A stretch of 64,000 bases of DNA from an uncultured Paracoccaceae bacterium (lineage in GTDB: Bacteria > Pseudomonadota > Alphaproteobacteria > Rhodobacterales > Rhodobacteraceae): assembly GCA_951812305.1 (NCBI GenBank), contig CATOSB010000007.1, positions 25,461-89,460 on the forward strand, read 5' to 3'. Each line of letters opens with the position of its first letter. Position 1 is the first letter of the stretch. A model generated the notes under the pieces. It saw nothing but the letters and a program-made list of their open reading frames with translations. It searched no databases and was not told the origin of the DNA. The position numbers and the translations under genes are program-made. Positions 18,729-28,980 of the stretch are shown here, one piece after another.

Positions 18729-20366
18729 ATGCCTGACGCCCTTGAATCCCTTGATCTGGATGCCCTTCCCGCGGAGGTGCGGGCGGTTGTTTTGGCGGCA
18801 CGGAAAGAGGCGTTTGGCGTGAGCCTGTTGAACAGCAACCTGACGTCGCGCAATTGTGCACTCGAAGAAAGCAACGCCGCTCTCGCCACGCAGAACGCGG
18901 AACTTGAGGCGATCAACGCGCGTCTGGAGCATTTTGTCAAAGAACTGCACCAGCTGGTCTATGGCAAACGCTCCGAGAAGCTCAGCCCGGATGAACGGCA
19001 ACTGGCTTTTGAAGATCTGGAGGTCGCGACAGTCGAGGCCGAGGCGCAGTCAGAAACAATCGAGATGACCAAACCGCGCAAGAAGCGCAAACCTGTGCAG
19101 CGCAACCTTGGGAACCTGCCGGATCATCTGGAACGTATCGAACAGGTGATCGAGCCTGCCAGCATTACATGCCCCTGCGGCTGTGGTGAGATGGTCAGGA
19201 TCGGCGAAGATCGCACCGAACGACTGGATATTGTTCCGGCCCAGGCGCGGGTGATCGTGACCATCCGGCCCAAATACGCCTGCCCGAACAAGGACGCTGG
19301 CGTGGCCCAGGCGCCTGCACCGGTGCATCTGATCGAGGGTGGCCTGCCTACCGAGGGGACATTGGCGCAGGTGGCCGTGTCCAAGTACGCCGATCACTGC
19401 CCCTTGTTCCGGCAGGCGCAGATTTATGCCCGATCCGGCCTTGATCTGCACCGCTCCACCCTTGCGGGCTGGATGGGCCGGATATCCTTCCATCTTGCTC
19501 CCGTGGTGGATCATCTGTTCAAAGATCTCAAATCTTCCAGCAAGCTCTTTGCCGATGAGACGCGCTGTCCGGTGCTCGATCCGGGGCGCGGCAGAACCAA
19601 GACCGGGTATCTCTGGGCCATTGCCCGCGATGAGCGGCCCTTCGGGGGCACCGCCCCACCGGGTGTTGTGTTCTGTTACGCCGATGGGCGTGGCGGCAAA
19701 CACGCAACGGAGTTCCTGACCGGCTTCAGCGGTACGCTGCAGGTGGATGGCTATACGGGTTATAATGCCCTGACCAAACCGGGCCGTAACTCAGGATCCG
19801 TCAAACTGGCCTATTGCTGGGCTCATGCGCGGCGCAAGCTCAAGGAAGTGCATGACCGCGATGGCTCGCCCATTGCAGGGGATGGGCTCAGGCGGATTGC
19901 CGAGTTCTACAAGATCGAGGCTGAGATCAGAGGAAAACCCGCCGCCGAGCGCAAAGCTGTTCGCCAGGAAAAGACCAAACCGCTGATCGAGGCATTCGAG
20001 ATCTGGCTCAAAACCGTCCGCTCCCGCATCTCGACCAAATCACGCCTCGGCGATAAGCTCTCCTACATCGCCAAACACATGGACGGACTGAAGCTCTTTC
20101 TCGACGACGGCGCTATCGAGATGGACAGCAACGTGGTCGAGCGAACCATCCGCCCGATTGCCCTCAATCGTAAGAACGCGCTCTTTGCGGGCCATGACGA
20201 AGGTGGCAGAAACTGGGGGCGTATCGCCTCCCTGATCGAAACCTGCAAGCTCAATGACGTCGAGCCCTATGCCTATCTCAAGGCAACCCTCGAAGCCATC
20301 GCAGCAGGTCACCCGGCTGCCCGCATCGACGAACTGATGCCCTGGAGCTTTGACAGGGCGCGGTGA
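18729..20366 (+). CDS. tnpC: IS66 transposase TnpC
   Basis: 545 aa. N-terminal leucine-rich coiled coil (about residues 40-80, NAALATQNAELEAINARLEH), a Cys-rich zinc-binding region (ITCPCGCGEMV ... YACPNKD), then the DDE domain (LFADETRCPVLDPG, QVDGYTGYNAL, CWAHARRKLKEV) and the C-terminal IS66 motif (NVVERTIRPIALNRKNALFAG). Intact, and nearly identical to the copy at 61344. Confidence 0.93.
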   Translation: MPDALESLDLDALPAEVRAVVLAARKEAFGVSLLNSNLTSRNCALEESNAALATQNAELEAINARLEHFVKELHQLVYGKRSEKLSPDERQLAFEDLEVATVEAEAQSETIEMTKPRKKRKPVQRNLGNLPDHLERIEQVIEPASITCPCGCGEMVRIGEDRTERLDIVPAQARVIVTIRPKYACPNKDAGVAQAPAPVHLIEGGLPTEGTLAQVAVSKYADHCPLFRQAQIYARSGLDLHRSTLAGWMGRISFHLAPVVDHLFKDLKSSSKLFADETRCPVLDPGRGRTKTGYLWAIARDERPFGGTAPPGVVFCYADGRGGKHATEFLTGFSGTLQVDGYTGYNALTKPGRNSGSVKLAYCWAHARRKLKEVHDRDGSPIAGDGLRRIAEFYKIEAEIRGKPAAERKAVRQEKTKPLIEAFEIWLKTVRSRISTKSRLGDKLSYIAKHMDGLKLFLDDGAIEMDSNVVERTIRPIALNRKNALFAGHDEGGRNWGRIASLIETCKLNDVEPYAYLKATLEAIAAGHPAARIDELMPWSFDRAR

Positions 20367-20376
20367 CACCGCTTAC

Positions 20377-20760
20377 GGTGCATTGCCCACCCCGGTCGAA
20401 CCTGTGACGCCATATCTTTCACGCGTAGAGGCCGCTGATCCCGACGGAATTATCGCCCTTCGCTGTCTTTGGTGTCACGAAAACAAACAAGGAGTTGATG
20501 TCTATCCGGAGCCAAACCTTTGGAATATTGTGAATCGCCCTATTGGCAGCCTACCCGATGAACCGATTAGCCCGGCGCTCCATGCGATTGGCGACGTATG
20601 GGACTACGAAACTTTGAACAAGTTCATTGCCAGACCAGCGGAATATGCGCCCGGAACCGCCATGGATCTGTTCGGAATATTGGATGTTGAGGTGCGTGCC
20701 AGCATTATCCTTTATCTTCGAAGTCTCGCCGAAACGCCCACGCCACTGCCCGAACCGTAA
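20377..20760 (+). pseudogene. Class I cytochrome c, 5' truncated by IS66
   Basis: The frame enters from the IS66 tip and reads a c-type heme motif CLWCH, NLWNIVNRPIGSLPDEPISPAL, a Met ligand region PGTAMDLFG, and a C-terminal helix ASIILYLRSLAETP. The signal peptide and start codon are missing, so no periplasmic cytochrome can be made from this copy. A periplasmic electron carrier is the family role; the partner is not visible. The remnant shows that DNA next to this IS66 copy has been lost. Confidence 0.8.
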
Positions 20761-21471
20761 ACAAATTTTGACTAACTTTTTTGACTGGAATTATGGCTGG
20801 AGACTGACTGATCACATTTTTTGGCCGCGCCAAATGACTGTTCGATAGAGAGCGCAAGTGAAAGCGGACCATGACGCATGACGTAAGACCCGACGCATCG
20901 GGCTCGTTCTCGTCATCCGAGCATTTCAGTCGGCTATTTCACCGCTGAACGGCAGCTTTCAAAACATCGGCAGAGACGACGTTGAGCTGGAGCCAAGGTC
21001 CGGTTTTCTCTCGAAGCGATTTTCACTGATGTCGCGAACCGCGGATACCGACCATTCGAGTGCGGAAGCCCGACGGCGGGAAAGTCCGCGACCCGGTCAC
21101 TGCCGGATCGGAAATGCTGCACAATGCACGAATGTCTGGTCTGGGGAAGCCGCATTGCAGCGACACAAGCATCGGTGAATGGCTCCTAAGGGCCGTCCTC
21201 AACGACCGCTAATTCGCGTCACCACATGGATGCTGCACCGGCTCCAAGGGCCGCCATGAGCCCGACCCAGTCATTGTGATTTTGTGCTGCGAGCGCACGC
21301 AGCGCGAAAAATGCGGCATGAGCGAAAATCTCTGTGCCGCGGCACAGCGTCAAACACGGCCATTCGTGCACGTTGCAGCATGGGTCAAGCGTCCAACTTA
21401 CAGGTCGCGGGACTGAACGGCCATTCGGTAGGCCGTCGCCAAAGTCCACTTCTCTTATTTCTTAATCCGCG
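20761..21471. other. Gene-free stretch between the cytochrome c remnant and the IS66-B element
   Basis: No convincing gene on either strand. The sequence is of mixed composition with no clear repeats. It originally continued directly into 25778 and the IclR gene, before the insertion at 21472. Confidence 0.5.
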
Positions 21472-22237
21472 GTAACTCCCAAGCACCCCCCACGTTTGAG
21501 TGTTATTGTCAGTTTTATGGTGAGTCGAATTTGCCATTTTGCGCGTGTTTTTTTCTTTCTTGTCTGAATTCTGTGGCGCCGGGTTGATTTCTCTGAATCA
21601 GTGGTGGGATGGATCAGGTTGCCGCCCTTGAACAACTTCTCGCCACGGCTCTGCGTCGGATCGCTGAGCTTGAAGCTGCGTTGGCGAGCATGGCGGAAGA
21701 GATCACGGACCTGCGCCGACAGTTGGCCAAGAACAGCAGCAATAGCAGCAAGCCCCCTTCAAGTGATGGCCTGAAGAAGCCAGCCCCGCGCAGCCTGCGT
21801 GGCAAATCCGGAAAGAAAAGTGGCGGCCAAGTTGGCCACCGGGGCGACACCCTGCGCCAGACGTCAACACCCGACTTTGTCGAACGGCATGAGGCGACGC
21901 ATTGCAGCGCCTGTCAGAGCGCCCTGACGGCGGAGATGGTGAAAGGGATCGAGAAGCGTCAGGTGTTCGACTTGCCTGCGCCACGCCTGGAGGTCACCGA
22001 GCATCAGGCGGCGGTTTATTGTTGCGACCATTGTCGAGCCACGACGACGGCTGGCTTTCCCGATGGCGTGGCCGCGCATGTGCAATATGGCACGCGCATG
22101 CGGGCAGTGGCGGTCTATTGCAATGTTCAGCAGCTGATACCCGAGGATCGGGTCTGCCAGCTTATGCGCGACCTGTTTGGGGCCACCAGCTTGTGCGCGG
22201 CCAGCGTGACCAACTGGACGCGCGGCGCGGCAAATAA

Positions 22238-23406
22238 TACCAAGGGTGCTTCAAAATGACTCAGCTATGGATTTTGGGTACCGCCTGAGGTGCTGAGGTG
22301 ATTCAAGATTGGCAAAGGAGACCACCGATGCCAGCCAGGATACCGATGCGAGCCGATTTTACCGCCAATGATCTGCGCAAGCTTGCCGCAGAGAGTTCTG
22401 ATGCCCGGCAGAGCCGACGGCTTTTGTCGCTTGCCGCTATCGCCGATGGCATGTCGCGTGGGGCTGCGGCCCGCATTGGCGGGATGGACCGGCAAACGCT
22501 CAGGGACTGGGTGCTCCGTTTCAACGCTGATGGTCCAGCGGGGCTGCTGGATCGGCAGCGAGGAGGCTCGCGATCCCGCCTTGACAATGCGCAACTGGAT
22601 GAACTGGCGGCTCTTGTCGAGACCGGTCCTGATCCTGAAAAGGACGGTGTCGTCCGCTGGCGGCGGGTCGATTTGAAGAATGTGATCAAGGCGCGTTTTG
22701 GCGTCGACTATCACGAGCGCCATGTGGGGCAGATTCTGCACAATCTGGGCTTTTCCCACATCAGCGCACGCCCTCAGCACCCGGGGCAGGACGTGCAGGT
22801 CATTGAGGATTTCAAAAAAACTTCGGCGACAATCTGAAGGAGACGCTTCAGGGGGTGCCGCCGGACAAACCCGTCGAAATCTGGTTCCAGGACGAGATGC
22901 GTCTCGGTCAGAAGAACACCCGCGTCCGCCAGTGGGCACGCAAGGGCACACGGCCCCGCCAGCCCGCCGATCAGCGTTACCAAAATGCGTATCTTTTTGG
23001 CGCCATCTGCCCCGAACGCGGCACCGGCGCGGCGATCATGATGCCAGCAGCCGACACCTATGCGATGCAGCGCCACCTGGAAGAAATCAGCAAAATTGTC
23101 TCCGATGGCGCCCACGCCGTCATCCTCATGGACCAAGCCGGCTGGCACACGACATCCGCTCTGGAAATCCCGCAAAACCTGTCGCTCATGTTTCTGCCGC
23201 CCAAATCACCAGAGCTGAATCCAACCGAAAACATTTGGCAATATCTCCGCCAGACATGGCTCGCAAACCGGACGTTCGACACATATGACGCGATTCTCGA
23301 CGCGGGGTGCGAGGCCTGGAACAACCTCATCGCAAGACCGCAAACCATCACATCCATCGCAAGCCGCAACTGGGCGAAAGTCGGTCAGATTGAATAACCC
23401 TTGGTA
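22238..23406 (+). mobile_element. IS630-family element type A, copy 2 (nested in IS66-B)
   Basis: 1169 bp with ends TACCAAGGG / CCCTTGGTA, flanked by TAA at 22235-22237 and 23407-23409. Interrupts the IS66-B transposase after residue 209. Confidence 0.92.
22328..23397 (+). CDS. IS630-family transposase (type A, copy 2), -1 frameshift
   Basis: Same two-frame arrangement as copy 1. The HTH frame starts at the ATG at 22328 after AAAGGAG, the A7 slip site is at 22814-22820, and the DDE frame ends at 23397. The sequence appears identical to copy 1 over the coding part. Confidence 0.88.
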
Positions 23407-23663
23407 TAAGATGGGTGTCGTGGTTGAACACATTCTCGCCCGGCTTGCCGAAGGCGGCGTTCGGCATCTGGACGAGACCGGACTTCGTGTTGCCGGCAAG
23501 CTGCACTGGCTGCACACGATCTGCGATACCGCCTTCACCCATTACCGCATCAGCGCCAAACGCGGTGCTGTTCCAACCTTCCTGACCGGCGGGACGATCA
23601 TTCATGATCACTGGAAACCCTACTAACCCCGATTCTGGATAAGACGTTGGCGTCACCAGTGCA

Positions 23664-24104
23664 CTACTCGACAGAATTTTTTCGTAGTTTTTTGATTCGT
23701 TTTTTACGATACTCGTTGACCCTTTTTCGCAGAGGGTTGCGATGAGGGATTTCCACCATTGTTATGGAAATGATCCTCGGTTCTCTCAAAGCCTCATTTG
23801 GCTCCAGTTCAACGGCAATTCCGCCAAACTCTCCAAGAAATAGAACATTTGAAACGGTTTCGTGATCTGCTTTGAATGTATCAGGGTCATTTTTCCGTAC
23901 GTGTTTCGGGATGATCACCTGAAAGGGAGTGGCGGCCATCAGATCGAGCACAAGTGTCATGGTTCTTTTAGGGAGCGCAGCCAGTTCATTGAGCTTATCC
24001 GTGAGGGCGTAGAAACGGTTGGGGTCCTCTTCCATCATGTCGAACATGAGGTCCCGGATCTTCTCATAAGCGAGATCTTCGTTGATTGGGAAGTTGTTCT
24101 CCAT
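23664..24104 (-). CDS. IS982-borne passenger protein, copy 2 (146 aa)
   Basis: Same protein as at 9560-10000, starting at the ATG at 24104 (MENNFPINEDLAYEKIRDLM). The reading frame is fully preserved in this independent copy, showing that the gene travels with the element. Unknown function. Confidence 0.72.
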   Translation of the reverse strand: MENNFPINEDLAYEKIRDLMFDMMEEDPNRFYALTDKLNELAALPKRTMTLVLDLMAATPFQVIIPKHVRKNDPDTFKADHETVSNVLFLGEFGGIAVELEPNEALREPRIISITMVEIPHRNPLRKRVNEYRKKRIKKLRKNSVE

Positions 24105-24231
24105 GGCGCGCACCTTTTGCCCCGTGTTGACCAGCCTGAATGCCCCCGTGATTAGTATGGGGTGAGAGGGGTTCCAAGTACGTTGCCCCATGATTCAAGG
24201 TTCAAAAGCGACACAATATGGACCGCCACTC

Positions 24232-25125
24232 ATGTCGATCACTAACACCGCACTTTTTGTCTGTCTCGATGATTTTGCAAAAACCTACGAGGACTGGGAG
24301 CGCCACCGGTTGATCCCCTCGGGTCGTCAGAGGCTTCGCTCCGGCAAGCTGACCCTGGGGGAGAGCCTGTTCATCATGGTCTTGTTTCACTTGTCGCCGT
24401 TCAAGGACTTCAAACATTATTGGATTTATGGCGTTGAGCAGAAATACCGTGACTGCTTTGGCACCCTCCCGAGCTATGGTCGGTTTGTCAGCCTCATGCC
24501 AAGATTAATGGTGCCGTTTTGCATACTGCTGCACTGCTTCAGCGGTGAAAAAACCGGCGTCTATTTTGCCGACAGCACTAAGCTCGCGGTCTGCCACAAT
24601 GCCCGCATTAATCGAAACAAGGTCTTCAAGGGGCTGGCAAAGCGCGGTCGCAGCACAATGGGCTGGTTCTTTGGCTTCAAACTGCATCTAATCATCAACA
24701 ACAAGGGGGAGATCATGGCCGTCAAAATCACGGCAGGTAATGTCGATGATCGAAAGCCGTTTGAAGCCATGATCGCGGGCCTCGAAGGCAAAATATTTGC
24801 TGATAAGGGCTATATCTCCAAATCCCTCTTCCAACGGCTCTGGCAGCGTGGCCTCCACCTCGTCACCGGCATTCGCCGCAACATGAAAAACTATCTCCTG
24901 CCAATCCTGAACAAAATCCTGTTGCGAAGGCGGTTCATCATCGAAACTCTGTTCGATAAGTTGAAAACCAGCATGGGACTGGAACACACTCGACACAGAT
25001 CGCCTGCCAACGCATTCGTACACCTCATCTCGTGTGTCGCAGCCTATATGCTCGGGAAAACCAAAGTTAAAATGGGACCCATAACCGTGCCGGAAACAAT
25101 CAGGCAGGTCGAATACCAGATATAG
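24232..25125 (+). CDS. IS982-family transposase, copy 2
   Basis: 297 aa from the ATG at 24232, with the same DDE landmarks as copy 1 ([33 protein letters not shown]). It shows a few substitutions such as Ala to Ser in the segment RQRLRSGKL. Intact. Confidence 0.92.
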   Translation: MSITNTALFVCLDDFAKTYEDWERHRLIPSGRQRLRSGKLTLGESLFIMVLFHLSPFKDFKHYWIYGVEQKYRDCFGTLPSYGRFVSLMPRLMVPFCILLHCFSGEKTGVYFADSTKLAVCHNARINRNKVFKGLAKRGRSTMGWFFGFKLHLIINNKGEIMAVKITAGNVDDRKPFEAMIAGLEGKIFADKGYISKSLFQRLWQRGLHLVTGIRRNMKNYLLPILNKILLRRRFIIETLFDKLKTSMGLEHTRHRSPANAFVHLISCVAAYMLGKTKVKMGPITVPETIRQVEYQI

Positions 25126-25824
25126 CGCTTATCCAGAACTCAGGTCTACTACGCCCATATGAGCGGAGTGGACGCCCACGCCCTCTGCGGGGCGCATCAC
25201 TTGCGCGAACTCAAGGCCATCGAAGAGATCGAAAAAGAGCCTTGGGCGACGGAGATGAGCGCAGTGCTTCATAGCGCCAATCAGCTCAGATGCGCGGCTC
25301 AGGATCAAGGCGAGACCGAACTCCCGGAACTGGTTCGCCAGGGTATAGTCACCAGATACATGGCGATCCTCGCCAAGGGGCTCGCCTTCCACGAACGCCA
25401 GCCCCCGCTGGCCAAAAGCCCCGGCACCCGCGGCCGAAAAGCCAGGCGGCCAGGCCACAACCTGCTCCTCCGCCTGCGTGACTACCGCGATGACGTTTTG
25501 CGATTCATCGCCGACTTCGCGGTCCCATTCACAAACAATCAGGCCGAACAGGACCTGCGCATGATGAAGCTGCGCATGAAAATCTCGGGCACCTTCCGCA
25601 CCCTCGAGGGCGCGCGGGTCTTCGCCGACATCAGGTCCGTCATCTCGACGGCCAGAAAACACCGGTTCAACATCCTGGAAATCCTGACCCTGTCACCACC
25701 TCAGATCATCGCACGGCTCTGACGGAACAAAACCCCGCAACCCTATCGGACAGGGTGCTTGGGAGTTACAATCCGCGAGGCGAAAAACGGACAAGGCTTT
25801 TCGTCTTTGGGTGAAAGTCGGGCA

Positions 25825-25853
25825 TTGACATGAATTGTTGATGTAGAAATACT
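25825..25853 (+). promoter_or_regulatory. Candidate sigma70-type promoter of the IclR/ABC/sulfatase operon
   Basis: A perfect -35 TTGACA at 25825-25830, a 17-base spacer, and a -10-like AATACT at 25848-25853. The predicted transcript start lies only about 10 bases before the ATG at 25870, so the leader would be very short. GGAATTCTTAGTTCC at 25872-25886 is an imperfect dyad that could be an IclR operator, but it lies within the first codons. Confidence 0.5.
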
Positions 25854-25869
25854 GCCGTAAATTCCAAAT

Positions 25870-26712
25870 ATGGAATTCTTAGTTCCAATAGTGAAATTCA
25901 CCGTGAATCCGACGGAGCGCACATTGCAGGTTTTGGAATATGTCATGGCCGCTGGGCCCGGGCCCCTGAAGCAGGTTGATATCGCGCGCGATTGTGGTCT
26001 TTCACCCTCAACGCTCAATCGCATCATTAAATCGCTGTCAGATTGGGGCTATCTGTTCAGAACCAGCGAGAAATATGTGGTTCGCAACTTCCGTCTGGAA
26101 CGCAACGTCCCGATGTCTGAAGTCTATTTAGCCAAGCTGGATGAAACTATGCGTGGGCTGTCGGATAGACTCGGCGTGTCAGCGGAAGTGGTCGTGGTTG
26201 CCGGACACGAGTTACTTTGGCACTCGAAAACCGACTACCCGGACCCGAATGTGGTGATCCGTGCCGGTGTCGGTTTTCGTCGGTCGCTTTATGAACTGGA
26301 TGTGTTGTCGCAGCTTTATCTCAGCCGTTTGGATTGGGATATTGTCGAAGCCCGTTTCTTCACCGATGGCTTTTACGAAACAATGCGCGAGCCGGGCAGC
26401 CTCAATACAGCGCTGCCGGTGGCGGAGGTCCAAGCCCAACTAGACAGCATTCGTGAAGAGGTGTTCGCTGCCGATCTGCTTGGCAACCACGTGGGTATCC
26501 GCCGTTTTGCGACCGTCATCCAAGATTCAGATGGTAAATTTCTGCATCTTTTGGCTTTGGCAGAACCTGCGTCCAAAGCCTGCGCCCCCATCGAGAAATA
26601 CCAAGACGCGCTGCTCAAGGCGCGCGAAGAGCTTTCAGAGCTCGTTTATCAAGAGAGCGCCGCAAATAGACTGCGGCCAAAACACCATGCCATGCCGTTG
26701 CGCGGAGGTTAG
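25870..26712 (+). CDS. IclR-family transcriptional regulator
   Basis: 280 aa. N-terminal winged helix (PTERTLQVLEYVMAAG, VDIARDCGLSPSTLNRIIKSL, WGYLFRTSEKYVV), followed by an effector-binding domain (MSEVYLAKLDETMRGL, RFATVIQDSDGKFLHLLALAEP). It lies 31 bases ahead of the solute-binding protein gene in the same direction, so it is probably the local regulator of the ABC/sulfatase genes and may regulate itself. The ligand is unknown. The ATG at 25870 has no clear Shine-Dalgarno, consistent with a very short leader. Confidence 0.85.
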   Translation: MEFLVPIVKFTVNPTERTLQVLEYVMAAGPGPLKQVDIARDCGLSPSTLNRIIKSLSDWGYLFRTSEKYVVRNFRLERNVPMSEVYLAKLDETMRGLSDRLGVSAEVVVVAGHELLWHSKTDYPDPNVVIRAGVGFRRSLYELDVLSQLYLSRLDWDIVEARFFTDGFYETMREPGSLNTALPVAEVQAQLDSIREEVFAADLLGNHVGIRRFATVIQDSDGKFLHLLALAEPASKACAPIEKYQDALLKAREELSELVYQESAANRLRPKHHAMPLRGG

Positions 26713-26743
26713 TGCGCGGCGGGGTAAACCCTAGGGAGGAAAC

Positions 26744-28018
26744 ATGAAACATTTTCTATCAACGGCCCTTGTGGCCAGCTTTGCCCTGGCCGCACCACTT
26801 GCGCCCACGGCGGCTCAGGCCGAAGAGGTCAACGTCGTGCTATTTGGCATGCCCTACACGCGCGGCTTGCAGAAACTGGCGGGTGATTTTGAGGCCGAAA
26901 CCGGCATCAAGGCCAATATCGATGTTGTCGGTCAGGACGTGTTCGAGAACCGCATCACGCTGACGTTCACTGGCGGTTCGGGTGACATCGACGTGGTCCA
27001 CACTCCGGTCATTCAGGTGCAGCGCTGGGTGGCAGCGGATTGGCTGAAACCAATTACATCCGAAGTGGATGCGATGGCGGTCAAGGATGACATCATGGCC
27101 GGGCCGCTCGATGCCTATAACGTCCGCGGCGAGCAATGGGCGGTGCCCTTCATGGCAGCGACCGGTCTGATGACTTATCGCGAGGACGTGCTGGAGGCTG
27201 CCGGTCTGGACGTGCCGCAGACCTGGGAAGAGATGCTGGAAATCGCGCCACAGCTTATGGATGGTGATCAAACGGCCATCGCGCTGCGCGCGGTGCCCGG
27301 TCAGGGTTTCAACATGTTCATTTTCCCGATGATCATGCGCGCCTATGGTGGCAAATTCTTTGCGGATTATGTCGGAGGTGACCTGACCCCAGCCATCAAC
27401 TCACCCGAAACGCTGGAGGCGCTGAATGTCTATATGCGCCTGATCAACGAATTCGCCCCACAAGGCGCAGGCAACTTCAACTTCTCTGAGGTGAACGCAG
27501 CGGCTCAGAACGGTCAGATCGTCTTTGCGGTCGAGGGAACCGGTGTTGTGGCCCAGATCGTTGACCCGGGTAAGAACCAACATGCCGAAAACACTGGGTT
27601 GGCATTGCCGCCGGGTGGCCCGGCTGGCCGCTCCCCCGCGATCGCGGTGCACGGGCTTGGGATCCCGGCCTCTGCGCCAAATGCGGAACTGTCAGCAAAG
27701 TTCATCGAATGGGCGGTCAGCCCTGAGACAATGATCAAGATAGCGCTGTCAGAACCGTTCGCGAACTTCACCACCATCCCGGTTGCCGAAAACGCAGACG
27801 TTGTGGCCAAGTATGAGAAGGTGCATCCGGAATTCCTGCAGGTGCAGGCGGACGCGCTGAACCTGGCCATCGGTCACTACCGTCCGTTGTTGCCGGAATG
27901 GCCCGCGCTGGGTGCCGCGATCGGCGAGAATATCAACGCCGCGGTGAACGGGTTGATTTCGCCGGAAGAGGCGCTTGAAAACGCCGAAGCCGAAATGGCC
28001 GACATCCTCGGTCAGTAA
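26744..28018 (+). CDS. ABC transporter extracellular solute-binding protein (family 1)
   Basis: 424 aa with a clear Sec signal peptide (MKHFLSTALVASFALAAPL, cleavage probably after AQA before EEVNVVLFG). Family 1 landmarks include AETGIKANIDVVGQDVFENR, WAVPFMAATGLMTYREDVL, PQTWEEMLEIAPQL and EFAPQGAGNFNFSEVNAA. GGGAGGAAAC precedes the ATG. It would capture the substrate in the periplasm for the two permeases downstream. Sulfatase genes in the operon suggest a sulfated sugar or other sulfate ester, but binding residues cannot be read from sequence. Confidence 0.92.
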   Translation: MKHFLSTALVASFALAAPLAPTAAQAEEVNVVLFGMPYTRGLQKLAGDFEAETGIKANIDVVGQDVFENRITLTFTGGSGDIDVVHTPVIQVQRWVAADWLKPITSEVDAMAVKDDIMAGPLDAYNVRGEQWAVPFMAATGLMTYREDVLEAAGLDVPQTWEEMLEIAPQLMDGDQTAIALRAVPGQGFNMFIFPMIMRAYGGKFFADYVGGDLTPAINSPETLEALNVYMRLINEFAPQGAGNFNFSEVNAAAQNGQIVFAVEGTGVVAQIVDPGKNQHAENTGLALPPGGPAGRSPAIAVHGLGIPASAPNAELSAKFIEWAVSPETMIKIALSEPFANFTTIPVAENADVVAKYEKVHPEFLQVQADALNLAIGHYRPLLPEWPALGAAIGENINAAVNGLISPEEALENAEAEMADILGQ

Positions 28019-28032
28019 CGGTTTCTCGATAG

Positions 28033-28062
28033 GTCGCCCGGCGGGGAACTTCGCCGGGCGAC
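28033..28062 (+). promoter_or_regulatory. Intercistronic stem-loop after the ABC binding-protein gene
   Basis: Perfect 11-bp arms (GTCGCCCGGCG / CGCCGGGCGAC) around an 8-base loop, 15 bases past the binding-protein stop and without a T-tract. Such stems often protect the upstream binding-protein mRNA so that it is made in excess over the permeases. Confidence 0.65.
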
Positions 28063-28083
28063 ACAAACGGTTCAAGGTATTTC

Positions 28084-28980
28084 ATGACACCCACCACGGC
28101 GAAACGGCGCGGCGCGACTTACGAGCTGGAGCGCGGCTATCGCAGGATGATCATCCCCGCGATTCTGGCCGTTGGGATATTCGCGATTGTCCCGCTTGCC
28201 GGGATGCTAGCCCTGTCATTCAGCGACTATCACCTGATCCGGGGCTCCAAGGGCAATTACGGCTTTCACAACTTCATCAAGCTGGTCAGCGACAAGCGGC
28301 TGATGAATTCGATCTATGTCATGGCGGTCCTTTCGGTATTTGGGGTTGCCGCGCAGGTGATCATCGGCACGGCTGTGGCTGTGGGCTTGCAAAAGATCAC
28401 AGGCAAATGGCGGGTCGGGCGGGTCCTGTTTCTGGTCCCCTATGCCGTACCTCATGTAGCCGTGGCCCTGATCTGGTTGTCCCTGTTCACACCAACTTTG
28501 TCACCGATCAACGCTTTTTTTGACCTGTTCGGCATAACGGTCCCAAGTTTCCTGACCACGCAAAACGGCGCCCTGTTCGCCATCATCATGGCGGATACCT
28601 GGACGAACTTTCCGTTTGCCATGTTGATCATCCTAGCGGCGTTGCAGGGTATATCGCCGGACTTGGATGAGGCCGCCGCCCTGGACGGCGCCACGCGGGT
28701 AAAGACCTTCATCTTCATCACATTGCCCTTGTTGATGCCTGCGTTGTTGATGATCACGCTCTTTCGCTTCATCGATTCCCTGAAGCACTTTCCGATGATT
28801 TTTGTCATTACCAAAGGCGGCCCAGGGCGATCCACCCAAGCCACGAATTTCTATGCCTATGTGCAGACGTTCCAGAATTCGAACGTCGCCTATGGCGCGT
28901 CAATTGCGGTTTTGTTGTTCGCGACGGCGGCGCTGATCAGCTTTTACGTCGCGCGCCTGAACCAGAGGGTTTCGGCATGA
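28084..28980 (+). CDS. ABC sugar-type permease (MalF-like)
   Basis: 298 aa with about six transmembrane segments (first near residues 20-40, MIIPAILAVGIFAIVPLAGML). The EAA loop EAAALDGATRVKTFIFITLP contacts the ATPase. Inner-membrane channel subunit pairing with the next permease; the genes overlap by 4 bases (ATGA). Confidence 0.93.
   Translation: MTPTTAKRRGATYELERGYRRMIIPAILAVGIFAIVPLAGMLALSFSDYHLIRGSKGNYGFHNFIKLVSDKRLMNSIYVMAVLSVFGVAAQVIIGTAVAVGLQKITGKWRVGRVLFLVPYAVPHVAVALIWLSLFTPTLSPINAFFDLFGITVPSFLTTQNGALFAIIMADTWTNFPFAMLIILAALQGISPDLDEAAALDGATRVKTFIFITLPLLMPALLMITLFRFIDSLKHFPMIFVITKGGPGRSTQATNFYAYVQTFQNSNVAYGASIAVLLFATAALISFYVARLNQRVSA

Larger units (their letters stand above)
17888..20376 (+). 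mobile_element. IS66-family element type A (tnpABC), copy 1
   Basis: 2489 bp. The ends are GTAAGCGATGCGAGCGCCCC and the complement of a tip reading GTAAGCGGTGTCACCGCGCC. The flanking octamers (GTTCTTGC left, GGTGCATT right) do not match, unlike the clean 8-bp duplication of copy 2, so one side has been rearranged or deleted. Confidence 0.9.
23626..25145 (+). mobile_element. IS982-family element copy 2 (nested in IS66-B)
   Basis: 1520 bp with ends ACCCCGATTCTGGATAAG / CTTATCCAGAACTCAGGT and a 6-bp duplication CTACTA at 23620-23625 and 25146-25151. It differs from copy 1 by only a few bases. Confidence 0.92.
21609..25722 (+). pseudogene. IS66-B transposase, interrupted by IS630 and IS982
   Basis: Pieces 21609-22237, 23410-23625 and 25152-25722 rejoin to exactly 471 aa, the same protein as in the intact copies. 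It has an N-terminal coiled coil and a KPPSSDG linker, zinc-type cysteines (CSACQSAL, CCDHCRA), the DDE core (VRHLDETGLRV, HMSGVDAHALCGAHHLREL) and the C-terminal NNQAEQDLRMMKLRMKISG. This copy is disabled by the two insertions. Confidence 0.92.
21472..25769 (+). mobile_element. IS66-family element type B (single large gene), copy A, with two nested elements
   Basis: The ends GTAACTCCCAAGCACCC are inverted at both tips, and the 8-bp duplication AATCCGCG is at 21464-21471 and 25770-25777. Without the nested IS630 (22238-23406) and IS982 (23626-25145) copies the element is 1600 bp, matching the copies at 44574, 46091 and 59163. Confidence 0.93.
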
